Below are positions 37,529-48,645 of a stretch of 64,000 bases of DNA, in pieces. Position 1 is the first letter of the stretch; every line of letters begins with the position of its first letter. The translations under genes were made by a program, and so were the position numbers. The notes under the pieces were generated by a model, which was not told the origin of the DNA, made no database searches, and saw nothing but the letters and a program-made list of their open reading frames with translations. This DNA is from Prinsepia uniflora (lineage: Eukaryota; Streptophyta; Magnoliopsida; Rosales; Rosaceae), in the NCBI GenBank assembly GCA_032719365.1, contig CM064863.1:64877583-64941582 (forward strand), read 5' to 3'.

Positions 37529-38475
37529 GTAATATCGATATCGACGAATATATCGTTAGTCAAATTTACGGATATTTCGCTCCAAATAATGATATTAATA
37601 TTATTTACGGTCAACAAAAATGACTGAAATTCGGTCTAAAAATTGGAAATTTGGAATGAAACTTTGGAAACAAGTTAAGTACCCAATGATGGTTATATAG
37701 GACTAATAAAAACTATACAATGACTTTGACATAATAAATATATGATGAATAATATGATACAATAAGATTTTGCCGATGACTAATAATATAAAAATTTAAA
37801 CATAAATATAAATTGAAGTGAATTACTATAATTGAATGTTAATATAATTAAAAACATAACAATAAGCATAAAAAAATTTCAATGAAAGAAAAATTATAAA
37901 AAAGAGTAAATATATTTAAAATTGAAAAAAAAAAGATATAAAAATAGAGTCAATCTTTGTTAAAAAATTGGAAAGAATTGATATATTTAAAATTGAAAAA
38001 AGGACAAATATAGTTGGAAAAACGAAAAAAAAAAACATTAGAAGCGTGTTGCCTAGGTCAAACCCAGGACCTTAAAATTTTAAAGGCAAAGGCAACTCTG
38101 CACAACCAACTCGGCTAAGGAAACTTAATTGAAAACATAAGCAACCAAATAATATATAACATATACATACTAACATTTAATAGTCATCTTCTACCTCGCG
38201 CGCAGGTCTGCGATTCGGGTTTTTTGACCCGACGGCATGACCCGACTAGAACCACTGGTTTTACGTCCGTTTTTCATGAAATTTGGTCCTATCTCAATCG
38301 TTTTAATGAAATAAGGAGATTTATGGGCTTAAAACAAGGAATAATGTCGATATTTCACTCAATTTCTTTATCCCCATCCCCCCTCCCCCCACCCCCCCCC
38401 CCCCCCAGCGGCGTTTATGTGTCGTTACCCCCAAAAACCGATATATCGGCTATATTGGTTAATATTTTCATCCTT
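37529..38475 (-). mobile_element. Short non-autonomous relative of the hAT element
   Basis: Its first ~280 bp are the reverse complement of the right end of the hAT element (36.17-36.45 kb), including the CGATATCGA motifs, TTTACGGTCAACAAAAATG and GGGTACTTAA-like pieces. The far end again carries GATATATCGGC-type motifs. The middle is A-rich with a poly-C tract (38375-38406) and no transposase. The right edge is approximate. Confidence 0.55.
38375..38406. repeat. Poly-C tract
   Basis: CCCCTCCCCCCA followed by 15 C. Prone to length error in sequencing and able to form C-rich/G-rich strand structures. Confidence 0.9.
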
Positions 38476-38560
38476 GGCGTTGTGATATGCCATTTTCTGG
38501 ATAGGAACAGCCAGAGCTTGGGGTGGCTTCTTAGACGTCGCTATTTCCGAAAGATAGGAC

Positions 38561-41167
38561 TGTAACGACCCAGAAATTCGAAAAAAGACAATTTGAAAAA
38601 TTTGAAAGAAATTATGATTTTGCCCCTGATTATAAGGGCTGAAAGTTGAATTTTTGATCGGGACCTTGTTTGGACTTTCCGTAAGTACCGTTGGATAGGT
38701 CTCGGGACGCTGAATCTGTAGACAGGCGGCATGCGTCAATCGGAGTTCGGACGTGAAAGTTATGGGTCTAGAATTGTGAGGGGCATTTGGTAATTATGTA
38801 AGGAAGGGCAAATTGGTCTTTTTGCCTGTTTGATGACTCATCAGGGAAATTAACAGTGCTTGGACATCTTTCCCTCACTAATTTGGATGAGAATTGGCCA
38901 TCTGGTGACATCTGTCACCACAATGGAAGGATTGGTGGCATGAGTTGAATAGTAATCGTTTTCCAAACAAAATTAAACTGTTTGTTGAGCAGAGGGAAAA
39001 AACAGAGAACATGCTACTACTTAATCGATCTTCCAAGCAACCAAATGAGAAAATTGATGCAATTGGATGCAATTGAGAGCCTTTGGAGCTTGCGACAGAA
39101 AAGAAAACACGAAGGATTAGAAAGGATAACCAAGATGGATGAACAAAGTGAGGACCCGAATTGGTGAACAAAGTGAGATCGTGAATTTGGAGTTGTGGAC
39201 CTTGAGGACCCAAATTGACCTTGAATCTATCCTTCTGGGATCATTCCGAGCTAATCCATCTCAAAATCGAAGAGGATTGCTATCGTTTTAGTCGAGAACT
39301 GCATCTCCCAACTCTTCGAAAAATCAAGCTTGGGTTCACATAATTAGAGGTAAGCAAAATTCAAATTGATCTTGAAATCATGTTCATATGAGTCGTAAGA
39401 TACTTACTGGTTGATTGGAATTAAGAGAGGGGTTGAAATTTGACGAAATTGGAGTTATGGCCGATCGCGAATGAGCTTAGAAATCTACCTGTTTAAGACG
39501 TGATTTCATGAAATTGAGCATACAGATCCCTAATTAGGATTGAATTGATGAAAACTAGTGAAAGAAACGAAGAAATTGGGATCGAATTGACTAAGAACGA
39601 ATCGGGTTGCAGACCTGTTTACCAGGCATTCGGGTTGGGACGATGAACAGTAGTGGTACTATTCATCGACGAGTGAGTTCACGCGCAACCCATGTAATCG
39701 ACGCGTGAGGGCGCGTGGTTGACCTTGTAGGGAAGTGTTCAACATAATTTTTCATGTAATCGATGTAATGAACATTTTGGCGTTGGTTTCGAGTCGATCG
39801 GACACCGTCTCGATAGTGTTTCGAGGGTCCGAAGGATTATGTTACGTTTTAAATTTGTATTTAAGTCCCGAAAACTTTGGAGGATTTTAATATGCTATTA
39901 TTGGATTCATTAGTGACCCATAATGATGTTGTTTGACAGGATTCGAGATTTCTGGAAATTACGGAAACGCGTGCGGCTCGGAAAGCGAGTGGTTTGGATG
40001 GTGTGTGAGTGGACGTTTGTTTTATAAATTGATATGCATGCATAGTTAAATGTTTTACATGATTGATTGCATGACTTGAATTGCAATGATGTCATGGTGA
40101 CTTGGCCTGATTATTTGTGATTAATGATTATTTTAATCGGTCTTTCGGACACGTTTTATAAGGAATGTGCAATTGATATTTTGGGCTAGGCCCGGAGTCA
40201 AAATGGTTTCAAAATGGATATTTTGACTTAATTGGTGAGTCAAGGATGATTTATAGATTTTTTTAATATTTCAAATGAGATTTTACGGATTTACGTGTAA
40301 ATGGTATTTGGGCTTGAGACCCGATCGGAAATGATTTTGACTTGGTTTGAAGTCAAGGATTCAATTGAAATGTTTTGGGATGTAATCCCGGAATGGTTTT
40401 CATTGTGATTGTGAGTGCTCAGACGATCGGAGCTAGGGGATCACCCAGACAACCAGAGCTTGGGGGATATGATTGTGAGTTGTTTTTACGGTAAGCCAGC
40501 TTCTCGGATGTGACTGAGCCTGGATGTACCACTCGGATGTGTCTGAGCCTGGGGATGTGTTCGCCCAGATGTGACTGAGCCCGAGGGTTTAGCCCAAATG
40601 TGTTTGATCCCGAGAATGTGGCTGGATATTGGCCTACGCGTAGTGTAGATGTGACTGTGTGATTGTTTGTGCACTTGTGAATAATGCGGATTGATTGATT
40701 GATTGTGCACTTGTGAATAGTGCTGTTTGATGTTGATTGTGATTGCGTACTGGTATTGAGTACGTATTTTGGTCTTTGTGGCCAGGTGATTATGTTTTCA
40801 TATGTTTTGGCTTGAGAGCCGGGATTTGATACTTGTCATGTGATTTGGCTGGAAAGCCAGTGATTGTTATACATATATTTTACCCTATGCATGCATGGTT
40901 TGATAAACTGGAAGGTAAATGAGGTATTTTCAAATGCGTTTTAAATGATATTATTTTTGTCCACTCACACATTTTATGTTTTGATGACCATCCAAGCCAT
41001 GACACGACGTTCGGGGTTAATCGAGAGGCGGATGCATGAGCGGAAATCAATGCAGTTATCCCTAGTCTGACAAGTGCTGAGGGGTAGCTTCGGGACTTCA
41101 GCTGACTTGTTAGACAAGAGCAGGACCGGACACAGTTATCAAAGTCTAGTTGGGACGGGTCCTGTCA
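38561..41167 (+). mobile_element. Solo LTR, 2.6 kb
   Basis: Runs TGTAACGACCCAGAAATTC to GGGACGGGTCCTGTCA with no primer site after it and no polypurine tract before it, so it is a solo LTR. Flanks TAGGAC and TAGAAC are similar but not a clean 5-bp duplication. It carries the GTGTGAGTGGAC (40003-40014) / GTCCACTCACAC (40959-40970) inverted pair and a ~33-bp tandem motif (CGGATGTGACTGAGCC-like) at about 40.48-40.62 kb. The same family supplies the tail at 1-431. Confidence 0.8.
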
Positions 41168-41701
41168 TAGAACTCAGACTTCTGAAACTCGACTCCACAT
41201 ATCTCGAGGTTATGAGGTTATCCATGTAAACAGAATAGACGGCTAGAAGAGGTCAAGATGTGCAGTGGGAAAAAGTCAGGATACTAAGGAGTAATTGGTT
41301 GACTTGTTGATTTGCTTGTTTAGTTGATTTGTTTTCGATTGAATGGTCCGTTTGAATCTTTGTTATTGGATTGGGATTGATTTTGGTTTGGCATACTAAT
41401 GTCCGTGTATAGGTGATTTTATATGGTTCAATGAACATGGAATTCGAGAAATGTGGGCCACAGGGTTGTTTACGGCTGTTGTATGGTTTTTGTGGTCCCA
41501 CAATCTATGTTTGTGCGATTGAAATATTAATGTGATTGATTGATTTTGATTTCGATTCTATGCATGCATGTTTTTAGAAATTTAAGAATAAATATTGTTT
41601 TATCAATAAAAGTGTTTTTAAAAGGTTTATTTTTGTCCACTCGCACTTTTCATGTTTTTGATGACCCTTCATGCCATGACATGAAAATTGGGGGCGTGGG
41701 G
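41168..41701 (+). other. Probable continuation of element A LTR
   Basis: Contains ATGCATGCATG and GTCCACTCGCAC, both features of these LTRs, immediately before the Cassandra fragment. No gene seen. Confidence 0.45.
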
Positions 41702-41964
41702 GAAAGGTGAACAATCTTACATCCCTCGGGGGAAGGAAAAGCGAAGTGCCTTACATGTGTAGGCACGTATCTTCCTAGTACGAGACTTTTTGGGAGCTCA
41801 TTGGCTTTAGGTTTGGTTGGAACTCCAAAATTAAGCGAGTTTGGGCTGGAGCAATTCCAGGATGGGTGACCCTCTGGGAAGTTGCGTGTGAGTTTCCACA
41901 AACAAAACCGTGAGGGCTAGACCCAAAGCGGACAATATCGTGGTAGGGGAGTCACATTGTGACA
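41702..41964 (+). mobile_element. Cassandra LTR fragment (5' end missing)
   Basis: From GGTGAACAATC to ACATTGTGACA it matches the Cassandra LTRs at 32.9-33.5 kb but lacks the first ~25 bp (TGTAACACCC...). It keeps the 5S-derived part (about 41805-41890): ATTAAGCGAG for box A and CAGGATGGGTGACCC for box C. No primer site follows. A solo or truncated LTR inside element A. Confidence 0.85.
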
Positions 41965-42050
41965 ATAGCAATATGAGGATCGTTTGTCTGACGAAAGTCG
42001 AGCGTAATTTTGGTATTTTGAGACTATTTGTTAGACGGGAGCAAAATTAG

Positions 42051-42834
42051 GCATATTTAACATTCGTCCATGTCATGCATAATACACTGTAATCTTTCTC
42101 TCATAGTTAGCCGATTCCTAACTAGAATCCAGTTGAAATTTTTTACTTTCGAAGAAATTTTAGCTTTCACATAGTCTTTAGGAGTTTTGCTTGTTTTTGT
42201 TATTATTTAATAGTATTAATTTTTATGACTTGCTAAAAATAACATTTATAACCGTCTCAATGAAAGAGTGGTTGAAGTAAAAAGTTTTTAGGAAATTCCT
42301 AAAATAAATTTTAATTAAAGTTAACTCATAAAATTAAGTAACATGAATGACGATGCTGTCAGGTCAATAAGTTTAGTATTCTTTGCCAAAAAAAAAAAAT
42401 ACTTTTATCTTTCAATAAAATATGAGTTTTATTTTTTTTTTTTTCTAAAATATATGAGTTCCTTACTTGTGGTGGTGAGGTTTTAGTCAATGGGTTTAGC
42501 TTTCACAAAAAAAGCCCATTTCCTAGGCCCAAACCAAAACGCTTCTGCACAAAGCCGAACCAATAGTGAAAACCCAAAATTTCAAAAACTCAAAATAAAT
42601 TCGTTTCCCGCCCAAACTGGATCCAGAAAGGACACTTGGATTTTAAAGTCCAAATTCAAATCAAAGGACTTGCTTTCGAGGAGAAAAATAAAAAATAAAA
42701 AATAAAAATAAAAATAAATGAAAGGACTTGCGGTCATGCATTCTATCTGTCACTCTCTCTCCTGAAAAGACTCATCTTCTGTACCTTAACATCTTCGATT
42801 GCCCGATTATTGATTATTCACTGATAAAAATACC
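42051..42834 (+). promoter_or_regulatory. Upstream region of the WD40-like gene
   Basis: Single-copy-looking DNA between the transposon nest and the gene. The last ~80 bp are pyrimidine-rich (GTCACTCTCTCTCC) and probably the 5' leader. An A-rich tract lies at about 42.69-42.72 kb. No clear TATA box; a 71-codon frame at 42490 is not recognised. Confidence 0.4.
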
Positions 42835-45800
42835 ATGTCGGCCTCATCGGCTCGCCGGCTCAAAGATCGTGGCGCCGCCGCCGCCTCCGCCGGGGTCAAA
42901 GGGAGCGCCACACTCAAGCCATCCAAGCAACTCACGCCGACTTCGATTTCGAGTTCCGACAAAAGGTCGTCCAGTACCGGAAAAGAAAACCCTCCTGCTG
43001 GATCCACTTTGCGGACCTCAGCCCAGAAACCCATAATCCGGCCGGTTCCACGTGTTGACAAGGCGTCTGTGTTGGCGGCGACAAGTGGTGGCGGCAGCGA
43101 CACGCGTACTCGGTGGTCCATGTCTTCTGCGCCGAGAGGTAGGAGCTCTAGTCCATCTGAGTTTTTGAGGGTATTTTCTCATGCGGGTAAAGAACGTAGG
43201 GTTTCTGTGGATCGGGCCGAAAGGTGTCCGGGTTTGGGTTCCGTTGGGGAGAGTGATCGGGTGGTATCGAGTGCAGGGAGGGTTTTGAGCAGGGTTAGGG
43301 GATCAGCTAGCGGGAAGCAGAGAGAAGGGTTTAGGGATTTGGATGTGAAGGTGAGTGAAATGGGTGCGAATAGGATTAGGATTTTGAGGGATGTGAAAGA
43401 AAGTAGTAAAATTAGTACAAGTTCAGAGAACAGGAGTGGAAACTGTGGTGAATTTGAAGTGGATAGTGATGAAAAAGCTAATTTGAGCTCGGGTTTGAAA
43501 ATCCCAGGCGGGGTTGGTGGTAACAGGAGTTTAGATAGTTGCAATAGTAATAGAAGCAGTTTACCTATCGATACAAAGGATCAAAGTTTGGCCAGCGTTG
43601 ATGCTAAAGCTGTAAAGGTTGGGGCTGTTGATGTTTTGGGACTGAAGGAATCTCGTGAAAAACCTCTTAGTAATGGGAAGGTTTTGGAGATTTCCAAAGG
43701 GAAGGGGCTGAGTGAAGAAGGTAGTAATGGCGGTAGTGCCAGTATCAAATATCCGAGTAAGCTTCATGAGAAGCTTGCTTTCTTGGAGGGGAAGGTGAAG
43801 AGGATTGCCTCTGATATTAAGAAGACGAAGGAGATTTTGGATAAGAATAATCCAGATACATCAAAGGTGATATTGTCTGATATTCAGGAAAAGATTTCTG
43901 GGATTGAGAAAGCCATGGGACATGTCCCCAATGGTTTAGATGGTAAGATGGGGCTGCCAAGAAGTAGTGAGCATGATGACCAGGTTGCCAAATTAGTTGA
44001 GAAGGGTCATATTGAGCAGGTGGGTAATGCTAAGTGTTTGTTGAATAGTGGGGACTTGGAAGCTAGACTCTTTCCTCATCATAAGTTGCTTAGAAACCGC
44101 ACGGCATTGAAAGAATCATCGGAAAGCTCGCAAAGTCATGGGTCCCAAATTGTTGAAACCTGCAGTGAATCAAAGGTTGATGGGAAGTCATTGAGCCTTA
44201 TAGATGATGACCCAATTGCATTGGAATTCTTGGCTTCCTTGAATAAGGATCAAACTAATGTTACAACTAGGGATGGAGATGAAGATTTGAAATGCTTTGA
44301 AGTTCAAGAAGTGGAGGGTGTCGCTGCTGCAGAAGTTGAAAAATCTTCAAAGCTGGTCACCGAAAAGAACAATATGGAGCTCATTCTCACAACAGATGAA
44401 ACACTTGATGAGTTTGATGATCAGGAGAATAGACATGATATGATAATTGATGAGGAAAATGAGGATACTTGCATGTACCAGCTTAACGGAATAGGCCAAA
44501 AAACCTCAACTGGAGGGTGGTTTGTATCTGAGGGAGAGTCAGTTCTTCTTGCGCATGATGATAGTTCATGCTCCTTCTATGATATTGTAAACTGTGAGGT
44601 AATTTACTTTCCCCCTTTATTTTTGTAGCTTCATTGGGTAGTTATTTGCTGTAACTGTAGTCAAATACCTCCTTTGATTGGATCTTTGCTCTTTTCTGAA
44701 TTAGAAATGTAAGGAATTTCAGTGTGCGTGTGCATATTCAGTATAAAGTAGCCTTACTTGGAATTTAGTCTGAGTTATTGATCTGATGTTACTTTTATTG
44801 CCAACATCTGTCGATTTTCTTTCAATTACCAGATAAAATATTGGTATGGAAAATAGCAAGAAAAAAATACATGCATGTTTATACCATAGCATGAACAGAT
44901 GGACAACTGAAGGGATATAGAATTGTCGATGCTGCATGTGAAATTTGCTTTGTTTATTGATGGTTCTTGTCTCTTCAGGAAAAGGTTGTGTACAAGCCTC
45001 CTGAGGGAGTTTCACCTAACATGTGGGGGGACTGTTGGATAATCCGTGCTCCTAGTGCTGATGGTTGCTCAGGAAGGTATGTTGTGGCTGCGTCTGCTGG
45101 AAATACAATGGATTCAGGATTTTGCTCGTGGGATTTCTATGCAAAGGATGTGCATGCTTTCCATATTGAGGATGGTTCAACCCTTTCAAGAACTGCCCTT
45201 GCCCCCTTGCCCAACAACATCACCTTCGGAAGAAATGCCTTTTCCAATCTTCTGGATCCAGAACCCCAACAATGGTGGTATAAACCTTCTGGACCTCTTA
45301 TTGTCTCAACTGCTAGTGGTCAGAGAGTTGTGAGTATTTATGACATCCGTGATGGTGAACAAGTTATGAAATGGGATGTGGCGAAGCCTGTGACAACAAT
45401 GGATAATTCAAGCCCCTTGCAGTGGAGAAACAGAGGAAAAGTTGTTGTAGCTGAAGCTGAAACAATTTCCCTGTGGGATGTGAACTCTCTCAACCCCCAA
45501 GCTTTGTTATCTGTCTCTTCTTCTGGAAGAAAAATCTCAGCTCTTCATGTGAACAACACTGATGCTGAAATAGGTGGCGGGGTTCGACAAAGGTAGATGT
45601 CAACTCTTATTATTGTCTTTCTCGATGTTCATGCACTTTGTACTTGTTTTTCGTAGTGTCATGTTTGAAACATTTGCAGGGTAAGTTCTTCAGACGCAGA
45701 AGGAAATGATGGAGTGTTCTGCACCCAAGATTCTATCAACATTCTAGACTTTCGTCATCCATCTGGTGTAGGCCTCAGGATACCAAAACTCGGTGTCAAT

Positions 45801-46211
45801 GTGCAGTCAGTATTCTCTCGTGGGGATTCCATCTTGCTTGGCTGCAGTAGTGCAAGAGCAGCATGGAAAAAACAGTCTTCCTCACAGTTGCAACAGTTCT
45901 CTTTGCGAAAACAAAGGCTTTACAGCACCTATGCTTTGCCGGAATCAAATGCTCATAGCCATTGCACAGCGATTACCCAAGTTTGGGGGAACTCAAACCT
46001 TGTGATGGGTGTTTGTGGATTGGGGCTCTTTGTGTTTGATTCCCTGAAGGATGATGGAGTCCCTTTGTTGACAAATGATGATGATGGGACTCAAGACCCC
46101 AGAGAAAGAATTGGTCCAGATGACTTGTACTCGCCTTCCTTTGATTACTTGGATTCTCGTGCTCTTCTTATATCAAGAGATCGCCCAGCAGTGTGGAGGC
46201 ACTTATCATAG
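42835..46211 (+). CDS. WD40-like KIN14B-interacting protein (At4g14310-like), 3 exons
   Basis: Exons 42835-44598, 44979-45592 and 45680-46211 with GT-AG introns (380 and 87 bp); 2910 bp, 969 residues. Residues 1-300 are basic, Ser-rich and disordered (start MSASSARRLKDRG, a feature of microtubule-associated proteins). About 306-365 is a Lys/Glu-rich coiled coil (KLHEKLAFLEGKVKRIASDI). A conserved LEARLFPHHKLLRNRTALKE block lies near 410, then an acidic stretch. The C-terminal ~400 residues form a WD40-like propeller (GGWFVSEGESVLLAHDD, then CSWDFYAKDVHAFHIE, then DSINILDFRHPSG). This is the layout of Arabidopsis At4g14310, annotated as interacting with kinesin KIN14B; its cellular role is poorly known. 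The first ATG after a pyrimidine-rich leader opens the frame and no break is seen. Confidence 0.88.
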
Positions 46212-48230
46212 GTTTGCTCATTCTTCGAACTTATTATGGTAATTTTATAATTATGTAGGAAAGAGGCTAGCTTAAATGTGAAATGTTATTTTGCTAAGAT
46301 GCTGTTCTCATGTGTATTATATTAAGTGTAATGTATTGCGTGCTGTTTAAGTCCTGTTGATTTAGATGGAGTTGAACTTTTCCTTTCTATCTTTTTTTTT
46401 TTTTTTTTTTTTTACTGGTCGAATCTTGTCCTTTCTATTTATCCATCTTTTTTCTTGTAAAGATCTTTATGGTTGCCTAGGCACAAGCTTGTTAGATTTT
46501 AACTTTTCCGTTCGATGTAAACTTGGATTTATTTCAGTATGAGCATTACTTGAAATCTTGAGGATCACCAGGTTTCCATCCCTAGTTGCACATGTAAAGC
46601 CCCTCCAATTAAAATATCAGTACTAGAAATCTTGAGGATCGCCAGGTTTCCATCCCGCAACGTAATAAGTAACAATCCCACCCTTTCATTGTTATTATTA
46701 AATTATTATGGAGATTGATGGCTTGAGCACTCCATTCCAAGTCAAAGATTTTGGGCCACGTTGGACAATTCTTAGGAGCACCTCTAAGAATCAGATCAGA
46801 ACCACCTCTCATGTCTTCGGATAGTCACAATTACATTACTAATTTTTTAGATTCACTTTATTAAATTATAATTTTATTATTCGAAGAATCATAAATTATA
46901 ACGTGTATTTCAAATGTACCATATATATGCATATGACCAGTCCTATATGCATATGCAAGGAGCTCACCTCTCAACCTCTCCCTAAGAAATTAAGTTGTCT
47001 TCCCGTTATGGCCAGTTCTATATACATGTGCAAGAAGTTAAAAAACTAACTATAAACATACTTAATTATAAAGGTAAAGATATATTAAATATTAGCACAT
47101 GAAACCGTTTTGATCCAAATTGTTATTAACGGTTTGATTTGGATCGATAATGGTTTGAAATCTAGCACTGCTAAAATTAGACATAAAAAAAATGGGCAAA
47201 CTTTAGATCATGAAACAAGTTATGTGGGATCCAGTTACATTAGAAAATAGGCAAACTTTCGAGCATGAATCAATTGAAAGTGGTTCAAGGAATGCAAGGA
47301 GTGGTCTCGATGAATCAATTGAAAGTGATTCAAGGAATGCAAGGAGTGGAGGAAGTTTGTCGGTCCTTTGACCCTAAAGGAATTAAAAAGCATTGATCTA
47401 AAGCCTAGTATTGTTTTGAGGAACACTCACTAACAAACTCAATATCTAATGTATGGGCCGAAACTTTTAGTTTGAGACTAAAGATACTATTTTCTTCTTT
47501 GGAATCTTAGGTCATAAATCTTCCAATTGCCATTATAGTGTAGTAAATGATAAACATGAGTAGAAGGCTAGAGACTTGTTTGTGATTATTAGTAGGTGCA
47601 AAGAACCATACTGTTGTTTGGTTTGCATCTTTTAAGAGCCATATTATTGATCACAATGTTACTTTATATTAATAATAAATTTTAAAATTAATAAAAATGA
47701 TTAACAGTCCTGTTTGGATTTAACAGATTTTCAAAATGAAAATTCAAATTCAAATCGTTCCTTCAATAACGGTTTGAATTTTCAAACCGTTTTATTTTTA
47801 TTCGGTTAAACCTAAACTGTTGGATAAATAACGGTTTTGAACGGATCGATTAATGATTTTAACAGCTTTGTACACGCACCTATCCGTAAGTAGTACTAAA
47901 TACTACTAACTATCGCAATGAAAAATAAATGATGATCTGAATTATTGTTATATTTTCATGAAAGAAATCAAATTAACTACGTCATCCATCCACATCCACA
48001 ACAACTCTTATAATTAATTAAGCTTGTAGGGCCATTTAGAGTCGAGTCATCCACCACGTACTTGCTGTCCATCTCATCCCAAATATATATATAAAAGATA
48101 TATCTCATTTATTTATAAGTGAAAATAATTAGCCCTAATTAGTCTTATGTATCACATATAAATAGCATAATTAGTATAATCTATCGTAATTAGTTTAGTC
48201 TGTTGTAATTAATTAAAACCACCTAGTGAG
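46212..48230. other. Intergenic DNA, no gene seen
   Basis: Begins with the 3' flank of the WD40-like gene, with a poly-T run near 46.39 kb. Two short direct repeats: a ~35-bp piece with CTTGAGGATC(A/G)CCAGG near 46.56 and 46.63 kb, and a 45-bp tandem duplication at 47266/47311. The rest is AT-rich with no recognised coding or RNA feature. Confidence 0.55.
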
Positions 48231-48645
48231 ATTTTTTTTTTAAAGTCAAAATTGTATTAAAAAAGGTAAGTCTTAACAAACCCAAAAAGCAACCGCAACC
48301 TCAAAAGGGCAAAACCACCAAACACACCGAAGAGAAAACTATCCAAGCAGCTAGCAAAAAAAGCTTAGAACTATCGAAAATAATAAGAAGCCAAAGGCAG
48401 AGAAACCCAAACCAAAACCAAAGATACAACAAACAGTAACACTGCATCAAAACCAAGCCACCACTTAAAGGACCACCTTAATCGGAAGAACGGAACAACG
48501 AACAACACCAAACCCACAACGCAGCACACTGAGCAGGCCGACGAGGACAACAATGAAGACCAGCCAATTCCACCACCTTCGTTGGACGAGCCTAACATCT
48601 CAATTAATGCCATCATAGGGACGCCGAAGCTGGAAACGAGGCGTT
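48231..48645 (-). mobile_element. LINE-like 3' tail
   Basis: On the minus strand this reads G/T-rich sequence ending TTTTTTAATACAATTTTGAC and then poly-A (poly-T at 48232-48242), the usual look of a plant LINE 3' UTR with its tail. A 103-codon minus-strand frame (48371-48682) is low-complexity Leu/Val/Ser and not recognised. No RT sequence remains. Confidence 0.5.

Larger units (their letters stand above)
16358..42050 (+). mobile_element. Element A: LTR retrotransposon split by repeated nesting
   Basis: The LTR start TGTAATGGCCAGGAAATTC at 16358 is repeated as TGTAATGGCTTGGAAATTC at 30346. The second copy is preceded by the purine-rich AAGAAGGG tract expected upstream of a 3' LTR. The first copy is cut at 16642 and resumes at 28939 after a LARD. 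The second is cut at about 30509, resumes at 36461, is cut again at about 37.53 kb and seems to resume at 41168. LTR pieces 28.94-29.8 kb and 36.56-37.5 kb align with each other, which proves the joins. No gag-pol is visible. The right end (~42.05 kb) is estimated from a degraded TTAGACGGGAGCA motif. Confidence 0.65.

Noticed and set aside
38040..38110. tRNA-like sequence with GGTCAAACCCAGGACC
   Set aside because: It vaguely recalls a T-arm, but no acceptor stem or anticodon arm could be built around it.
38556..41173. Perfect target duplication for the solo LTR
   Set aside because: Flanks TAGGAC and TAGAAC differ by one base and are six long, not a clean 5-bp repeat, so I leave it as uncertain.
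43179..43544. 121-codon minus-strand ORF
   Set aside because: Antisense shadow of exon 1 of the WD40-like gene.
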